A stretch of 42,665 bases of DNA. It comes from DATAXV01 sp036272915. Lineage in GTDB: Bacteria > Chloroflexota > Dormibacteria > Dormibacterales > Dormibacteraceae. The position numbers and the translations under genes were made by a program. This document shows positions 16,811-24,681 of this stretch, one piece after another. The notes beneath the pieces were generated by a model. That model had not been told where the DNA came from. It made no database searches and worked only from the letters and a program-made list of their open reading frames with translations. Positions within the stretch are counted from its first letter, which is position 1. Each line of letters starts with the position of its first letter. The stretch spans positions 1 to 42,665 of the forward strand of contig DATAXV010000217.1 in assembly GCA_036272915.1 (NCBI GenBank), in the 5' to 3' direction.

Positions 16811-17524
16811 TCACCCGCCGGATTCCGGCGGCGCATCCGGGAGCGTGCGCAGGCCCGCGTCGATGAGGCGCGCGGCACGCCGGACGTCGGCGGTGACCGC
16901 GCCCTGGAGATCGGCGGGAGCCGAGGCTCTCAGGTGGTGGCGGAGGCTGCGGAACTGGACTCCCCAGAGCTCGAGCAGCGCCGCCGCGGCGATCTGGGGC
17001 TCGGGGTCCTGAGCCACCAGACCGGTTCGATCCGCCAGCGCCGCGGCGGCGACGGCGACGAGGGCGCCGGCGGTCTCGTGCTGATGGGCGCGCAGCGCGG
17101 GGGTCGAGCGGAGCAGGTCGCCGAAGCGCAGGAAGAGGTCGGCGGCCCGGTCCGGATCCTCCTGCGCGGCGAGCCATGAGGTCACCGCCGTCAGCTCCCC
17201 GGAGAGGATGGCGAGGACCGCGTCGACGGGCGGGACGGCGGGGTCGGCGAGGACGCGCAGCGCGTCCCGGCCCCCCTCCCACCGGTCGAGGATCAGGGAC
17301 TCCTTGGTCGGGAAGTAGTTGAAGACCGTCTTCTCCGACACGCCGCAGGCCTCGGCGATCTCCGATACGCGGACGCCGTCGAATCCTCGCTCGAGGAACA
17401 GCTCCGTCGCCCTCTCCGAAAGCCGGCGCCGCATCAGCGACTTCTTGCGCTCGCGCAGCCCCGCGCCTCCGGGCTCACCGTCGCCGGGACCGCCAACCCT
17501 CCAGTCGACCGCGCCGATCCTCAT
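16811..17524 (-). CDS. TetR family transcriptional regulator
   Basis: A 237-aa regulator with an N-terminal extension of about 25 residues before the HTH. The HTH reads RATELFLERGFDGVRVSEIAEACGVSEKTVFNYF, ending in PTKESLILDRW, a typical TetR/AcrR signature. The ligand domain is Ala/Leu-rich. A second start (ATG of LMRRRLSER, residue 31) is possible. It is divergent from the SRPBCC gene across an 80-bp region containing a dyad that fits a TetR operator. Confidence 0.9.
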   Translation of the reverse strand: MRIGAVDWRVGGPGDGEPGGAGLRERKKSLMRRRLSERATELFLERGFDGVRVSEIAEACGVSEKTVFNYFPTKESLILDRWEGGRDALRVLADPAVPPVDAVLAILSGELTAVTSWLAAQEDPDRAADLFLRFGDLLRSTPALRAHQHETAGALVAVAAAALADRTGLVAQDPEPQIAAAALLELWGVQFRSLRHHLRASAPADLQGAVTADVRRAARLIDAGLRTLPDAPPESGG

Positions 17525-17540
17525 GGGCAGAGTCTATTAC

Positions 17541-17561
17541 AGCCGCAACAATGTTTCTGCT
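17541..17561. promoter_or_regulatory. Probable TetR operator between tetR and the SRPBCC gene
   Basis: Arms AGCCGCAACA and TGTTTCTGCT (8 of 10 pair) flank one central base. A partial repeat, AGCAACAAT, recurs at 17581-17589. The region is markedly A/T-richer than its surroundings, as expected for a shared promoter. GGAGG at 17594-17598 is the ribosome binding site for the SRPBCC gene. Confidence 0.55.
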
Positions 17562-17604
17562 ACAGTATTTTTCTAGTCACAGCAACAATCTGCGGAGGTG
17601 CCCC

Positions 17605-18096
17605 ATGAGCGCGATCAGGATCGTCCGCGAGTATCCGCACCCGCCGGAGAAGGTCTGGCGCGCGGTGACCGAGCCCGAGCTCATCTCGCTCTGGACGGCG
17701 ACCGGCGCCGGAGCTCACCCGGTCGGCTTCACGCCGGTCGCGGGAAACCGGTTTCAGTTCGTGGCCAGGCCGAGGCCCGGCTGGAACGGCGTCGTCGACT
17801 GCGAGGTGGTGGAGGTGCGCGAGCCGTCGCTCCTGCGCTACTCCTGGATCGAAGGCGACGGCGATACGACCGAGGTCGCCTACCGCATCGAGGCCCACGA
17901 TGACGGCACCCGCTTCACCTACGAGCACACGGGCTTCCGGGGAATCGGCGGCGCGCTGATGGCGCGCCTGCTCGGGCGCGTCCGCCGACGGATGCTCACC
18001 ACCGGCCTGCCCGCGGTGCTCGACGATCTCGACGATGAGGGGCACCTGCGCCCGGGGACGACCCTCCGCCCGAGGGCGCGGTTCTCCAGGGGTTGA
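17605..18096 (+). CDS. SRPBCC (START/Bet v1-like, AHSA1-type) domain protein
   Basis: A 163-aa soluble protein with the AHSA1/SRPBCC signature: VREYPHPPEKVWRAVTEPELISLW at the start, then a beta-sheet series with GVVDCEVVEVREPSLLRYSW and TRFTYEHTGF. Such proteins bind a hydrophobic ligand in a helix-grip cavity, and several of them pair with small regulators in stress responses. ATG 17605 is chosen because GGAGG lies 6 nt upstream. The longer frame begins inside the operator. Predicted target of the divergent TetR regulator. It converges on a dehydratase gene 3 bp away. Confidence 0.85.
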   Translation: MSAIRIVREYPHPPEKVWRAVTEPELISLWTATGAGAHPVGFTPVAGNRFQFVARPRPGWNGVVDCEVVEVREPSLLRYSWIEGDGDTTEVAYRIEAHDDGTRFTYEHTGFRGIGGALMARLLGRVRRRMLTTGLPAVLDDLDDEGHLRPGTTLRPRARFSRG

Positions 18097-18099
18097 CGG

Positions 18100-19260
18100 C
18101 TAGGTCGAGCGGCGGCGGTTCTCCTCGACGTAGTCCCACCTGATGCGGTAGCCGAGGCCGGGAGCCGCCGGCACCGCGACCTGGCCATCCCGGCCGAGGT
18201 CGTCGGGCGACTCCTCCAGGTAGGGGGCGGGCCGGTCGTAGTCGACGCCGGGGGCGAGCAGGCCGCGCTCGTAGTACTCGCAGACGTCCTCGCTGGTCGC
18301 GCCCAGCACCTGCAGGTTGCCGAACCCGCTCATGTGGATCTCGCAGCGCAGGCCGTGCGCCTCACAGACCACCGCCGTCTTCATGGCTCCGGTGATGCCC
18401 CCGCGGAGCACGTCGATCCGGCTGATGTCCGAGGCCCGGCGGAGGATCCAGTCGGCCCGCGTGTAGACGCTGCCCTCGGCGATCTCGGGCGAGCAGATGG
18501 GGATGCTCAGCTCCTCGGCGAGGTGCACGTAGGACTCGACCCGCTGCTCGGGCATGGGGTGCTCGTACCAGTAGAAGTCGAGCCGCTCCAGCTCCCGGCC
18601 GACCCGGATCGCGTCGGCGTAGGCGTGGTACGTCCCCCAGGGGTCGTACATCAGCACCATGCCGTCCCCGACCGCCGCCCGCACCGCCCGGCAGGTCTCG
18701 ATGTCCCAGTCGACGTGCGACGGGCGGCCCGGCGCCGCCGCCCGCGTCTGCGGGTCCCAGAAGTAGTGGGGATGGATCTTGTAGGCGGTGTAGCCCTGCT
18801 CCCGGCAGGCGAGCGCGTGGGCCGCGTAGTCGTCGGGCGTGCCCACGTTGGGATAGGTGCTGGCGTAGGCGCGGACCCGGTCGCGGCAGCCGCCCAGGAT
18901 CTTGTGGACGGGCAGCCCGGCGGACCTTCCAGCCAGGTCCCAGAGCGCGAGGTCGACGACGCTGAGGACGTTCTCCGGAATCTTGGCCGACCACATCCAG
19001 TGCCAGAACCGCTCCCGGTCGTGGGGGTCCTGGCCGATCAGCAGGGGCGCGATCCGGTGGCGGATCGTGTCGCGATCGCGCATGTCGAGCCCGTCCTGGT
19101 CACCGTGGCCGGCCCCGCCGAGGAAATAGCCCTCCGCCCCCTCGTCGGTCCTCACCCGGGTCACGGTCTGCACCACCGGCTGATCCGGGTGCGGCTCACC
19201 GTTCTGAAAGCGCTGGACCGTGGTGTCGAAGGCGATGACGTCGATGTCGGTGATCTTCAA
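18100..19260 (-). CDS. Mandelate racemase/enolase-superfamily acid-sugar dehydratase-like protein (1)
   Basis: A 386-aa TIM-barrel enzyme with the capping domain of the enolase superfamily. All expected catalytic positions are present: K161-x-H163 (YKIHP), metal ligands D206 (YDPWG), E233 (YEHP) and E259 (SPE), and the Asp-His dyad D283 (RIDV) and H309 (EIHMSG). This set fits mandelate racemase-subgroup dehydration of a sugar acid to a 2-keto-3-deoxy acid; the exact substrate is not readable. It is divergent from the first aldolase-like gene, 51 bp apart, and forms a dehydratase/aldolase pair with it. Confidence 0.9.
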   Translation of the reverse strand: MKITDIDVIAFDTTVQRFQNGEPHPDQPVVQTVTRVRTDEGAEGYFLGGAGHGDQDGLDMRDRDTIRHRIAPLLIGQDPHDRERFWHWMWSAKIPENVLSVVDLALWDLAGRSAGLPVHKILGGCRDRVRAYASTYPNVGTPDDYAAHALACREQGYTAYKIHPHYFWDPQTRAAAPGRPSHVDWDIETCRAVRAAVGDGMVLMYDPWGTYHAYADAIRVGRELERLDFYWYEHPMPEQRVESYVHLAEELSIPICSPEIAEGSVYTRADWILRRASDISRIDVLRGGITGAMKTAVVCEAHGLRCEIHMSGFGNLQVLGATSEDVCEYYERGLLAPGVDYDRPAPYLEESPDDLGRDGQVAVPAAPGLGYRIRWDYVEENRRRST

Positions 19261-19299
19261 CGGGCCCTCCTTGGGTTCGGCCTGACGTTGCCTGTCTCA

Positions 19300-19305
19300 G
19301 ATAAT
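19300..19305 (+). promoter_or_regulatory. -10 box of a leaderless aldolase-like gene
   Basis: GATAAT lies 6 nt before the ATG at 19312, with no Shine-Dalgarno sequence in between. No convincing -35 is seen. Confidence 0.45.
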
Positions 19306-19311
19306 CGAACC

Positions 19312-20223
19312 ATGTCCATGGATGCCCGGCCCAGTGGCGTGATCCCCATCCTCTGCACCCCGTTCGCCGAAGACGAGTCGATCGACGCGGCCGCGCTCGG
19401 CCGGGAGATCGACCACCTGCTCAGGCTCGACATACAGGGCGTCGGCATCGGCTACGGCAGCGAGATTCCGCGCCTCGCCGAGGGGGAGCGCGAGGAGCTG
19501 CTGGACATGGTCGTCGAGCGGGTGGCCAGCCGCCTGCCGGTGATGGTCGCCGTCGGCGGCGGCAGCCGCTTCGCGGCGCTCGCCATGGCCCGCCGGATGG
19601 CTCGCGGCGGGGCCTCGCTGCTGATGGTCACGCCACCGATCGGCGGACCGATCTCGGCCGGCGACCTGGTCGGCTACTTCGGCGCCGTGGCCGAGGTCGG
19701 CGTGCCCATCGTCCTCCAGGACGCGCCCGGCTCGACCGGCGTCCAGATGCCGGTGGCGACGCTGGCCGAGATCGTGCGCCGCGTCGAGGCGGTCGTCGCC
19801 CTCAAGGTCGAGACCCAGGATTCCGCGGTCAAGCTCGGCAACCTGGCCCGGGAGCTCGGCGGCGCGGCGAGCATCCTCGGCGGAGCCGGCGGGCGCGACT
19901 TCCTCCGCGAGCTGGATCGCGGGGCGGACGGGACGGTGCCCGGCCCGGCGCTGGTCGAGGTCTTCGCCCACGTCTGGCGCGCCCACGATCGCGGCGACCG
20001 CGAGGCGGCGCGGCTCGCCTTCAACCGGCTGCATCCGCTCCTCGGGCTCTTCGCGCGCACCCCCGACTCCTTCTTCCTGGTCCAGAAGGAGGTGCTGCGA
20101 ATGGCGGGCATCTTCGAGTCCTCCCGCCTGCGGCAGCCCTGCGAGGCGCTGGACCCGCTCCTCCCCGGCGAGATCCGGGACGCTCTGGCCGAGGCCCGGG
20201 CCGAGACCGCGCCGACCTCCTGA
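19312..20223 (+). CDS. DHDPS/N-acetylneuraminate lyase superfamily protein (1), Tyr replaced by Gln
   Basis: A 303-aa class I aldolase-fold protein. The Schiff-base lysine is K165 (VALKVETQD). The carboxylate-binding GTTGE motif reads GYGSE (47-51). The catalytic Tyr of the YNxP motif is replaced by Gln (Q136, in VLQDAPGSTG). Superfamily members cleave or dehydrate 2-keto-3-deoxy sugar acids via a lysine imine, so with the adjacent dehydratase a sugar-acid route is likely. The long upstream frame is antisense to the dehydratase, so I start at ATG 19312, which follows a -10 box. ATG 19318 is also possible. Confidence 0.88.
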   Translation: MSMDARPSGVIPILCTPFAEDESIDAAALGREIDHLLRLDIQGVGIGYGSEIPRLAEGEREELLDMVVERVASRLPVMVAVGGGSRFAALAMARRMARGGASLLMVTPPIGGPISAGDLVGYFGAVAEVGVPIVLQDAPGSTGVQMPVATLAEIVRRVEAVVALKVETQDSAVKLGNLARELGGAASILGGAGGRDFLRELDRGADGTVPGPALVEVFAHVWRAHDRGDREAARLAFNRLHPLLGLFARTPDSFFLVQKEVLRMAGIFESSRLRQPCEALDPLLPGEIRDALAEARAETAPTS

Positions 20224-20233
20224 CGGCACCACC

Positions 20234-21163
20234 TCAGGCCGGCCGCAGCTCGGCGCCGGGCACGCGGAAGAGGGTCGACAGCTCGGCGAGGACGGCGTCG
20301 ACCTCCCGGCGGTCGAGGTCGTCCAGCGCCCACAGCCCGGGCTGGCGAACGACCGGACTGTCGATCAGGCCGCGGCGGTGGAGCACGTGCTTGTAGAGGG
20401 CGACGCCATGGATCGCCTCCAGGTTGAGGAGCGGCAGCAGCGCGTTGAAGAGGCGGCGGGCGCCGTCCGCGTCCCCCGCCTCCAGCCGGTCCCAGACCTG
20501 GACGTGGACGTCGGCGACCTCGCAGGCGGGCATCGTCCCGCAGCTGCCCCGGCGGTGCTCGTCGATCAGGTAGCGGCCGGCGATCCCGCCCATGATCCCG
20601 CGCAGGCGGGGTCCGCAGAGCCGCATGGTCTCGGTCATGTGCTGCCCCGGCGGCCAGGTCTCCTCCTTGACGTAGGAGACCCCGTCGATGCCGTTGACCA
20701 GCCCGGCGACCAGCGCCGGCGAAAGCACCGTGCCCTGGGGCGGGAGGTGGTTCTGGATGAAGACGGGCAGGCGCGCCTCGCGGGCGACGGCCTCGAAGTA
20801 GGTCCTGATCTCGTCCCGCCCGGCGGTGCGCACGTAGGGCGGCATCGCGATCACGGCGTCGGCGCCGACCTCGCGGGCATGGCGGGCGAAGAGCAGCGCG
20901 TGCTCGGTGCTGGTCCCGCTGACGCCGGCCACGACCCTGGCCCGGCCCGCGGCCTCGGCGACCACCACCTCGACCACGCGCCGCCGCTCGTCGTCGCTGA
21001 GGAAGGGGAACTCGCTGGCGTTGACCGGCGCGACCAGACCGGGAACCCCGGCCTCGAGGCAGAAGCGGACCACCCGCCCCAGCCCGTCCAAGTCGAGCGC
21101 GCCCTCCGCGGTGAACGGCGTGGGCGGGATCGCGTAGACGCCCCGCATCTGCGCGTCGGTCAT
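20234..21163 (-). CDS. DHDPS/N-acetylneuraminate lyase superfamily protein (2), Tyr replaced by Gln
   Basis: A 309-aa aldolase-fold protein, last gene of a four-gene minus-strand operon. The Schiff-base Lys is K166 (SYVKEET). The GTTGE equivalent is VNASE (47-51). The Tyr of YNxP is Gln (Q137, in FIQNHLPP). Later motifs IMGGIAGRYLIDE and GTMPACE are shared with paralogue 3 and mark a subfamily. The ATG at 21163 overlaps the stop of the preceding dehydratase (ATGA). The start is therefore firm, although the frame stays open upstream. Probable 2-keto-3-deoxy sugar acid lyase or dehydratase. Confidence 0.9.
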   Translation of the reverse strand: MTDAQMRGVYAIPPTPFTAEGALDLDGLGRVVRFCLEAGVPGLVAPVNASEFPFLSDDERRRVVEVVVAEAAGRARVVAGVSGTSTEHALLFARHAREVGADAVIAMPPYVRTAGRDEIRTYFEAVAREARLPVFIQNHLPPQGTVLSPALVAGLVNGIDGVSYVKEETWPPGQHMTETMRLCGPRLRGIMGGIAGRYLIDEHRRGSCGTMPACEVADVHVQVWDRLEAGDADGARRLFNALLPLLNLEAIHGVALYKHVLHRRGLIDSPVVRQPGLWALDDLDRREVDAVLAELSTLFRVPGAELRPA

Positions 21164-22320
21164 TGGTCCGCCTCCTTCCCGGCCGCGGGACGGCCCCTGC
21201 GTTCCCAGCCGGGCTCGAACAGCCGTAGGAAGTTGGTGTCCCCGTAGGGGTGCCGGGCCGCCTCGACGTCGTCCACGTCGATGCCCAGGCCGGGACGGTC
21301 GGGCAGCTCGAGGTGGCCGTCGACGACGCGGGGCGCACCCTTCACGACATCGCCCGCCCACTCGTCCTGGAAGTCGTCGAAGGTCTCCTGGATGAGCAGG
21401 TTGGGGAGGACAGCGCCGAGCTGGACGTTGATCGCGGTGCACACCGGGCTCTGCGCGGAGTGGGGGGCGACGACCGCACCGTGGGCCTCGGCGATCGCGG
21501 CCGCCTTGATCGTCGGCGAGATACCGCCGAGCGACAGGAACTCGGGCTGGAGGATGGAGACGACCTTGCCCGCCGCCAGCCGCGAGAACTGCTCCAGGCG
21601 GTCGAAGCGCTCGCCGGCGGCCACCGGGACCGGAACCTGGCGCGCGACCTCCAGAGTCGCCTCGACGTCGGTCGACATCACCGGCGTCTCCAGCCACAGC
21701 GGGTTGTGGGCCTCGAGCGCCCGACCTACCCGGATCGCGGTGGAGACGGTGAAGCGGTCGTGGGCCTCGACGATCAGGTCGGCGGAGTCGCCGATCGCGT
21801 CGCGGACGGCGGCGACGATCGCCAGCGAGAGGTCCTCCTCGGCGCGGTCGAGCGTGCCCTGGTTGGCGCCGAAGGGGTCGAACTTGAGCGCCGTGTAGCC
21901 CATCGCCACGACCTGCCGGGCGCGCTCGGCGAAGGCATCCGGCTCCCTCGGCCCCCGGTACCAGCCGTTCGCGTAGGCGCGGATCCGCGCGTCGGCCCGT
22001 CCCCCGAGGAGTCGCCAGAGCGGCACCCCCAGCGACTTCGCCAGCACGTCCCAGCAGGCGGTCTCGATGCCGGCCATGCCGGCGTTGGTGTGCAGGAAGA
22101 GCCCACGGTGCATGCGCTGCCAGACGTCGTGCACCTCGCGCGGGTCAGCGCCGAGGTAGAGCGGCCTCATCTCCTCGATCGCGTGGACGACCGGCATCGT
22201 CTGCAGGCCGCCGGTGGCCTCACCCCAGCCGACCAGGCCGGAGTCGGTGGTGAGCCGGACCAGAACCCAGTTCTTCCAGGGGTTGCCGACGACCACGGTG
22301 CTGATGTCGGCGATCCTCAT
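21160..22320 (-). CDS. Mandelate racemase/enolase-superfamily, galactonate dehydratase-like protein (2)
   Basis: A 386-aa enolase-superfamily enzyme close to the D-galactonate dehydratase type: K146-x-D148 (LKFDPF), E185 with H187 (VEAHDRF), E211 (LETPV), E237 (AGERFD) and H287 (APHSAQSP). The Asp usually paired with the barrel His is Glu here (LQPE, E260). This could modify or weaken the general base/acid pair. Both ends overlap neighbours by 4 bp (ATGA), so it is the third gene of a coupled dehydratase-aldolase-dehydratase-aldolase operon. Confidence 0.9.
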   Translation of the reverse strand: MRIADISTVVVGNPWKNWVLVRLTTDSGLVGWGEATGGLQTMPVVHAIEEMRPLYLGADPREVHDVWQRMHRGLFLHTNAGMAGIETACWDVLAKSLGVPLWRLLGGRADARIRAYANGWYRGPREPDAFAERARQVVAMGYTALKFDPFGANQGTLDRAEEDLSLAIVAAVRDAIGDSADLIVEAHDRFTVSTAIRVGRALEAHNPLWLETPVMSTDVEATLEVARQVPVPVAAGERFDRLEQFSRLAAGKVVSILQPEFLSLGGISPTIKAAAIAEAHGAVVAPHSAQSPVCTAINVQLGAVLPNLLIQETFDDFQDEWAGDVVKGAPRVVDGHLELPDRPGLGIDVDDVEAARHPYGDTNFLRLFEPGWERRGRPAAGKEADQ

Positions 22321-23234
22321 CCCGGCGTCCCCGCTCTCCAGGGGAGCCGGTCCCAGACCTGGGCCAGGGTGGCCTCGATCTCGCGCCGGGCGGCGTCGTC
22401 GAGCTCTGCGCCCGCTCCCAGCCGGCCCCGGGTGGAGCGGATGACGCCGCGGCGGAAGAGCACCTCCCTGGCTCCGACCATGCCGTACGCGGTCTCCAGG
22501 AGGATGCCGGGCAGGGCCTGGGCGTGGAGGGCGCGGGCGGCGGCCTCGTCGCCGCCGTGGTGAAGCCGCCAGACCTCGGCGACGAGGTCGGCCCATTCGC
22601 AGGCGGGCATGGTGCCGGCCCCGCCGCGGTTGAGCTCGTCGATCAGGAAGCGACCGCCGGCCCCACCGAAGACGAGGCGATAGAGGCCGGGCAGCGCGGC
22701 GAGCGCCCGGCTGATGGTCTGGGGAAGCGCCGGCGCCTCCTCCTTGAGGTACTGGACCCCGGGGATCTCCTCGGCCAGACGGCGGAGCTCGTCGATCGTG
22801 ATCGGTCCGCCCGGGCCCATGCTCATCTGGTTCTGGACGACCACGGGCAGCCCGACCGCGGCGATGGCCCGGAAGTGGTCGACGAGGTGCGCGCCGTGGA
22901 CGCTGCTGGCGAACGGCGGCATCGCGATGACGGCGCCGGCGCCGGCATCGGCGGCGGCCCGGGCCAGATCGACCGCCTCGGCCGTGGTCAGCCTGGTCAC
23001 GCCGGCGACGAACGGCACCCGCCCGGCGATGCCGCGGGCGATCGGGGAGAAGCCGGCCGCCACCTCCTCCTGCGACATCAGCTGGAACTCGCTGGCCATC
23101 ACCGGCCAGACCACGCCCTGGGCGGTGGAGGCGACGAAGTCAGCCTGGGCCTCGAGGTCGCGGTGGTGGACGCGACCGTCCTCGTCGTAGCTGGTGAGCA
23201 GGATCCCGAGGACCCCCGGCTGCGGCTCGGCCAT
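22317..23234 (-). CDS. DHDPS/N-acetylneuraminate lyase superfamily protein (3), Tyr replaced by Gln
   Basis: A 305-aa aldolase-fold protein. The Schiff-base Lys is K164 (QYLKEEAP). The GTTGE equivalent is VMASE (45-49). The catalytic Tyr is Gln (Q134, in VVQNQMSMGP). It shares with paralogue 2 the motifs AVIAMPPF/Y, GGAGGRFLIDE and GTMPACEWAD, so these two are closer to each other than to paralogue 1. It starts 4 bp after the upstream dehydratase and overlaps the next one by 4 bp. Function as for the other two: imine-forming sugar-acid enzyme, substrate unknown. Confidence 0.9.
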   Translation of the reverse strand: MAEPQPGVLGILLTSYDEDGRVHHRDLEAQADFVASTAQGVVWPVMASEFQLMSQEEVAAGFSPIARGIAGRVPFVAGVTRLTTAEAVDLARAAADAGAGAVIAMPPFASSVHGAHLVDHFRAIAAVGLPVVVQNQMSMGPGGPITIDELRRLAEEIPGVQYLKEEAPALPQTISRALAALPGLYRLVFGGAGGRFLIDELNRGGAGTMPACEWADLVAEVWRLHHGGDEAAARALHAQALPGILLETAYGMVGAREVLFRRGVIRSTRGRLGAGAELDDAARREIEATLAQVWDRLPWRAGTPG

Positions 23235-23238
23235 CCCC

Positions 23239-24474
23239 CTACTCCCCCACCCGGGGCCCGGGCGGGACGTAGTAGCCGAGCTTGGGCGCGTCCCACTCGG
23301 GCGTCGGCTCGAAGAGGCCCGGCTCGCGCAGGTGCTCGGCGATCACGTCCAGGTTCAGGTCGACGCCGAGGCCCGGCCGCTCCGGGACCCGGACGTAGCC
23401 GTCCTCGACCAGCGGGTGGTCCAGGCCGGTGACCAGGTCCTCCCACCAGGGGATGTCGAGGGCGTGGTGCTCCAGGCACATGAAGCTCCTGGTCGCCGCC
23501 GCGGTGTGGACGTTGGCCATGAAGGAGATCGGAGAGCCGGCGAAGTGGAACACCGAGGGCATGTCCTGCCGGTCGGCGTGGTCGGCGATCCGCTTGGTCT
23601 CGCGGAGGCCGCCGGCGGTGGCCAGGTCGGGCTGGACGATCCGGACGGCGCGCTCGTCGATCAGGCGCCGGAAGCCGTCGAGCAGGTAGATCCCCTCCCC
23701 GTTCAGGGTCGGCGTGCGGATCGCCGCCGTGATCTCCTTGAGGCCGTCGACGTCGATGTCCGGGCGCATGTCCTCGAGCCAGGCCAGGTCGTACTCCTCG
23801 AGCGCGTTGCCGAGACGGATGCAGTCGACCACGTCGAGGGGGCCGAAGTGGTCGATCGCCAGCGGCATCTCGGGACCGACCGCCTCGCGGACGGCGGCGA
23901 CGATGGCGCGGAAGTACTCGAGCCCGCGGCCGGTCACACGGCCGCCCGACATGGCCCCCCTGACGCCGGCCTTGTCGAAGACGTTGACGCCCATGTCGAA
24001 CTTGATGAAGGTCAGCCCCATCGCCTTCCGCTCGATCGCCCGCTCGACATAGCTCTCGGGGGTCGCCGCCTTGGGCTCCGGCGTGTCGCCGTAGAGGCGG
24101 ATCCGGTCCCGGTACTTCCCGCCCAGGAACTGATAGGCGGGAACGCCGTAGATCTTGCCGGTCAGGTCCCAGAGCGCCATCTCGATGCCGCTGACCCCGC
24201 CGCCCTCGCGGCCCTGCCCGCCGTACCGGCTGATCAGGTCGAAGATCTGGTCCACGTCGGTCGGGTCCCGTCCGAGGAGGATCGACTTGAAGCGCAGCGC
24301 GTCCTCCTTGTGCCCGGCGTCCCTGACCTCACCGATGCCGTAGACGTCCTGGTTGGTATCGATGCGCAGGAGCGGGTAGTCGTAGTTGGAGGCGACCACC
24401 GCGAGGCGGAGGTCGGTGATCCTCAGGTCGGATGGCTTGGAGTACGTGCTGACGTGGTCCAGGGCAGACGCCAC
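23239..24474 (-). CDS. Mandelate racemase/enolase-superfamily acid-sugar dehydratase-like protein (3)
   Basis: A 411-aa enolase-superfamily enzyme, first gene of the operon running to 20234. Active-site set: K158-x-D160 (FIKFDMG), D208 (AIDHFG), E234 (WLEDMRPD), E260 (NGEGIY), D283 (QPDLATAGG) and H310 (FHFAGSP). The frame stays open to 24549, but I start at GTG 24474 because GGAGGAGA lies about 7-12 nt upstream and homologues begin near this point (LRITDLRLAVV). The 205-bp region upstream should hold the operon promoter. No regulator gene of the usual sugar-acid type (GntR, IclR) is adjacent. Confidence 0.9.
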   Translation of the reverse strand: MASALDHVSTYSKPSDLRITDLRLAVVASNYDYPLLRIDTNQDVYGIGEVRDAGHKEDALRFKSILLGRDPTDVDQIFDLISRYGGQGREGGGVSGIEMALWDLTGKIYGVPAYQFLGGKYRDRIRLYGDTPEPKAATPESYVERAIERKAMGLTFIKFDMGVNVFDKAGVRGAMSGGRVTGRGLEYFRAIVAAVREAVGPEMPLAIDHFGPLDVVDCIRLGNALEEYDLAWLEDMRPDIDVDGLKEITAAIRTPTLNGEGIYLLDGFRRLIDERAVRIVQPDLATAGGLRETKRIADHADRQDMPSVFHFAGSPISFMANVHTAAATRSFMCLEHHALDIPWWEDLVTGLDHPLVEDGYVRVPERPGLGVDLNLDVIAEHLREPGLFEPTPEWDAPKLGYYVPPGPRVGE

Positions 24475-24610
24475 TCTCTTGTCTCCTCCTTCGCTTCCGG
24501 GAACGGTGACCAGATCTAAGTGTCGGGCCCGGGGCGGTCGGGCCACCACCCGATGGGGACACCTCCGGAGATGGAACCGGGTTGGGTCAGGTTGATCCGG
24601 CCAGCCATCC

Positions 24611-24640
24611 TTGCGTGCGGCTGGCGCCAGGACCTATCAT
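24611..24640 (+). promoter_or_regulatory. Candidate promoter of the toxin-antitoxin operon
   Basis: TTGCGT (24611-24616), an 18-bp spacer and TATCAT (24635-24640). A second -10-like TAGAAT lies at 24653-24658. Which is used cannot be told from sequence. Confidence 0.35.
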
Positions 24641-24664
24641 GGCAGCGGTCTCTAGAATTCACCG

Positions 24665-24681
24665 ATAACCCTTAGGGTTAT
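24665..24681. promoter_or_regulatory. Perfect palindrome over the toxin start codon (probable HigA-type operator)
   Basis: Arms ATAACCCT (24665-24672) and AGGGTTAT (24674-24681) match perfectly around one base. The second arm includes the A and T of the toxin ATG (24680). This is the expected kind of site for autoregulation by the HTH antitoxin, and it leaves no room for a Shine-Dalgarno sequence. Confidence 0.65.
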
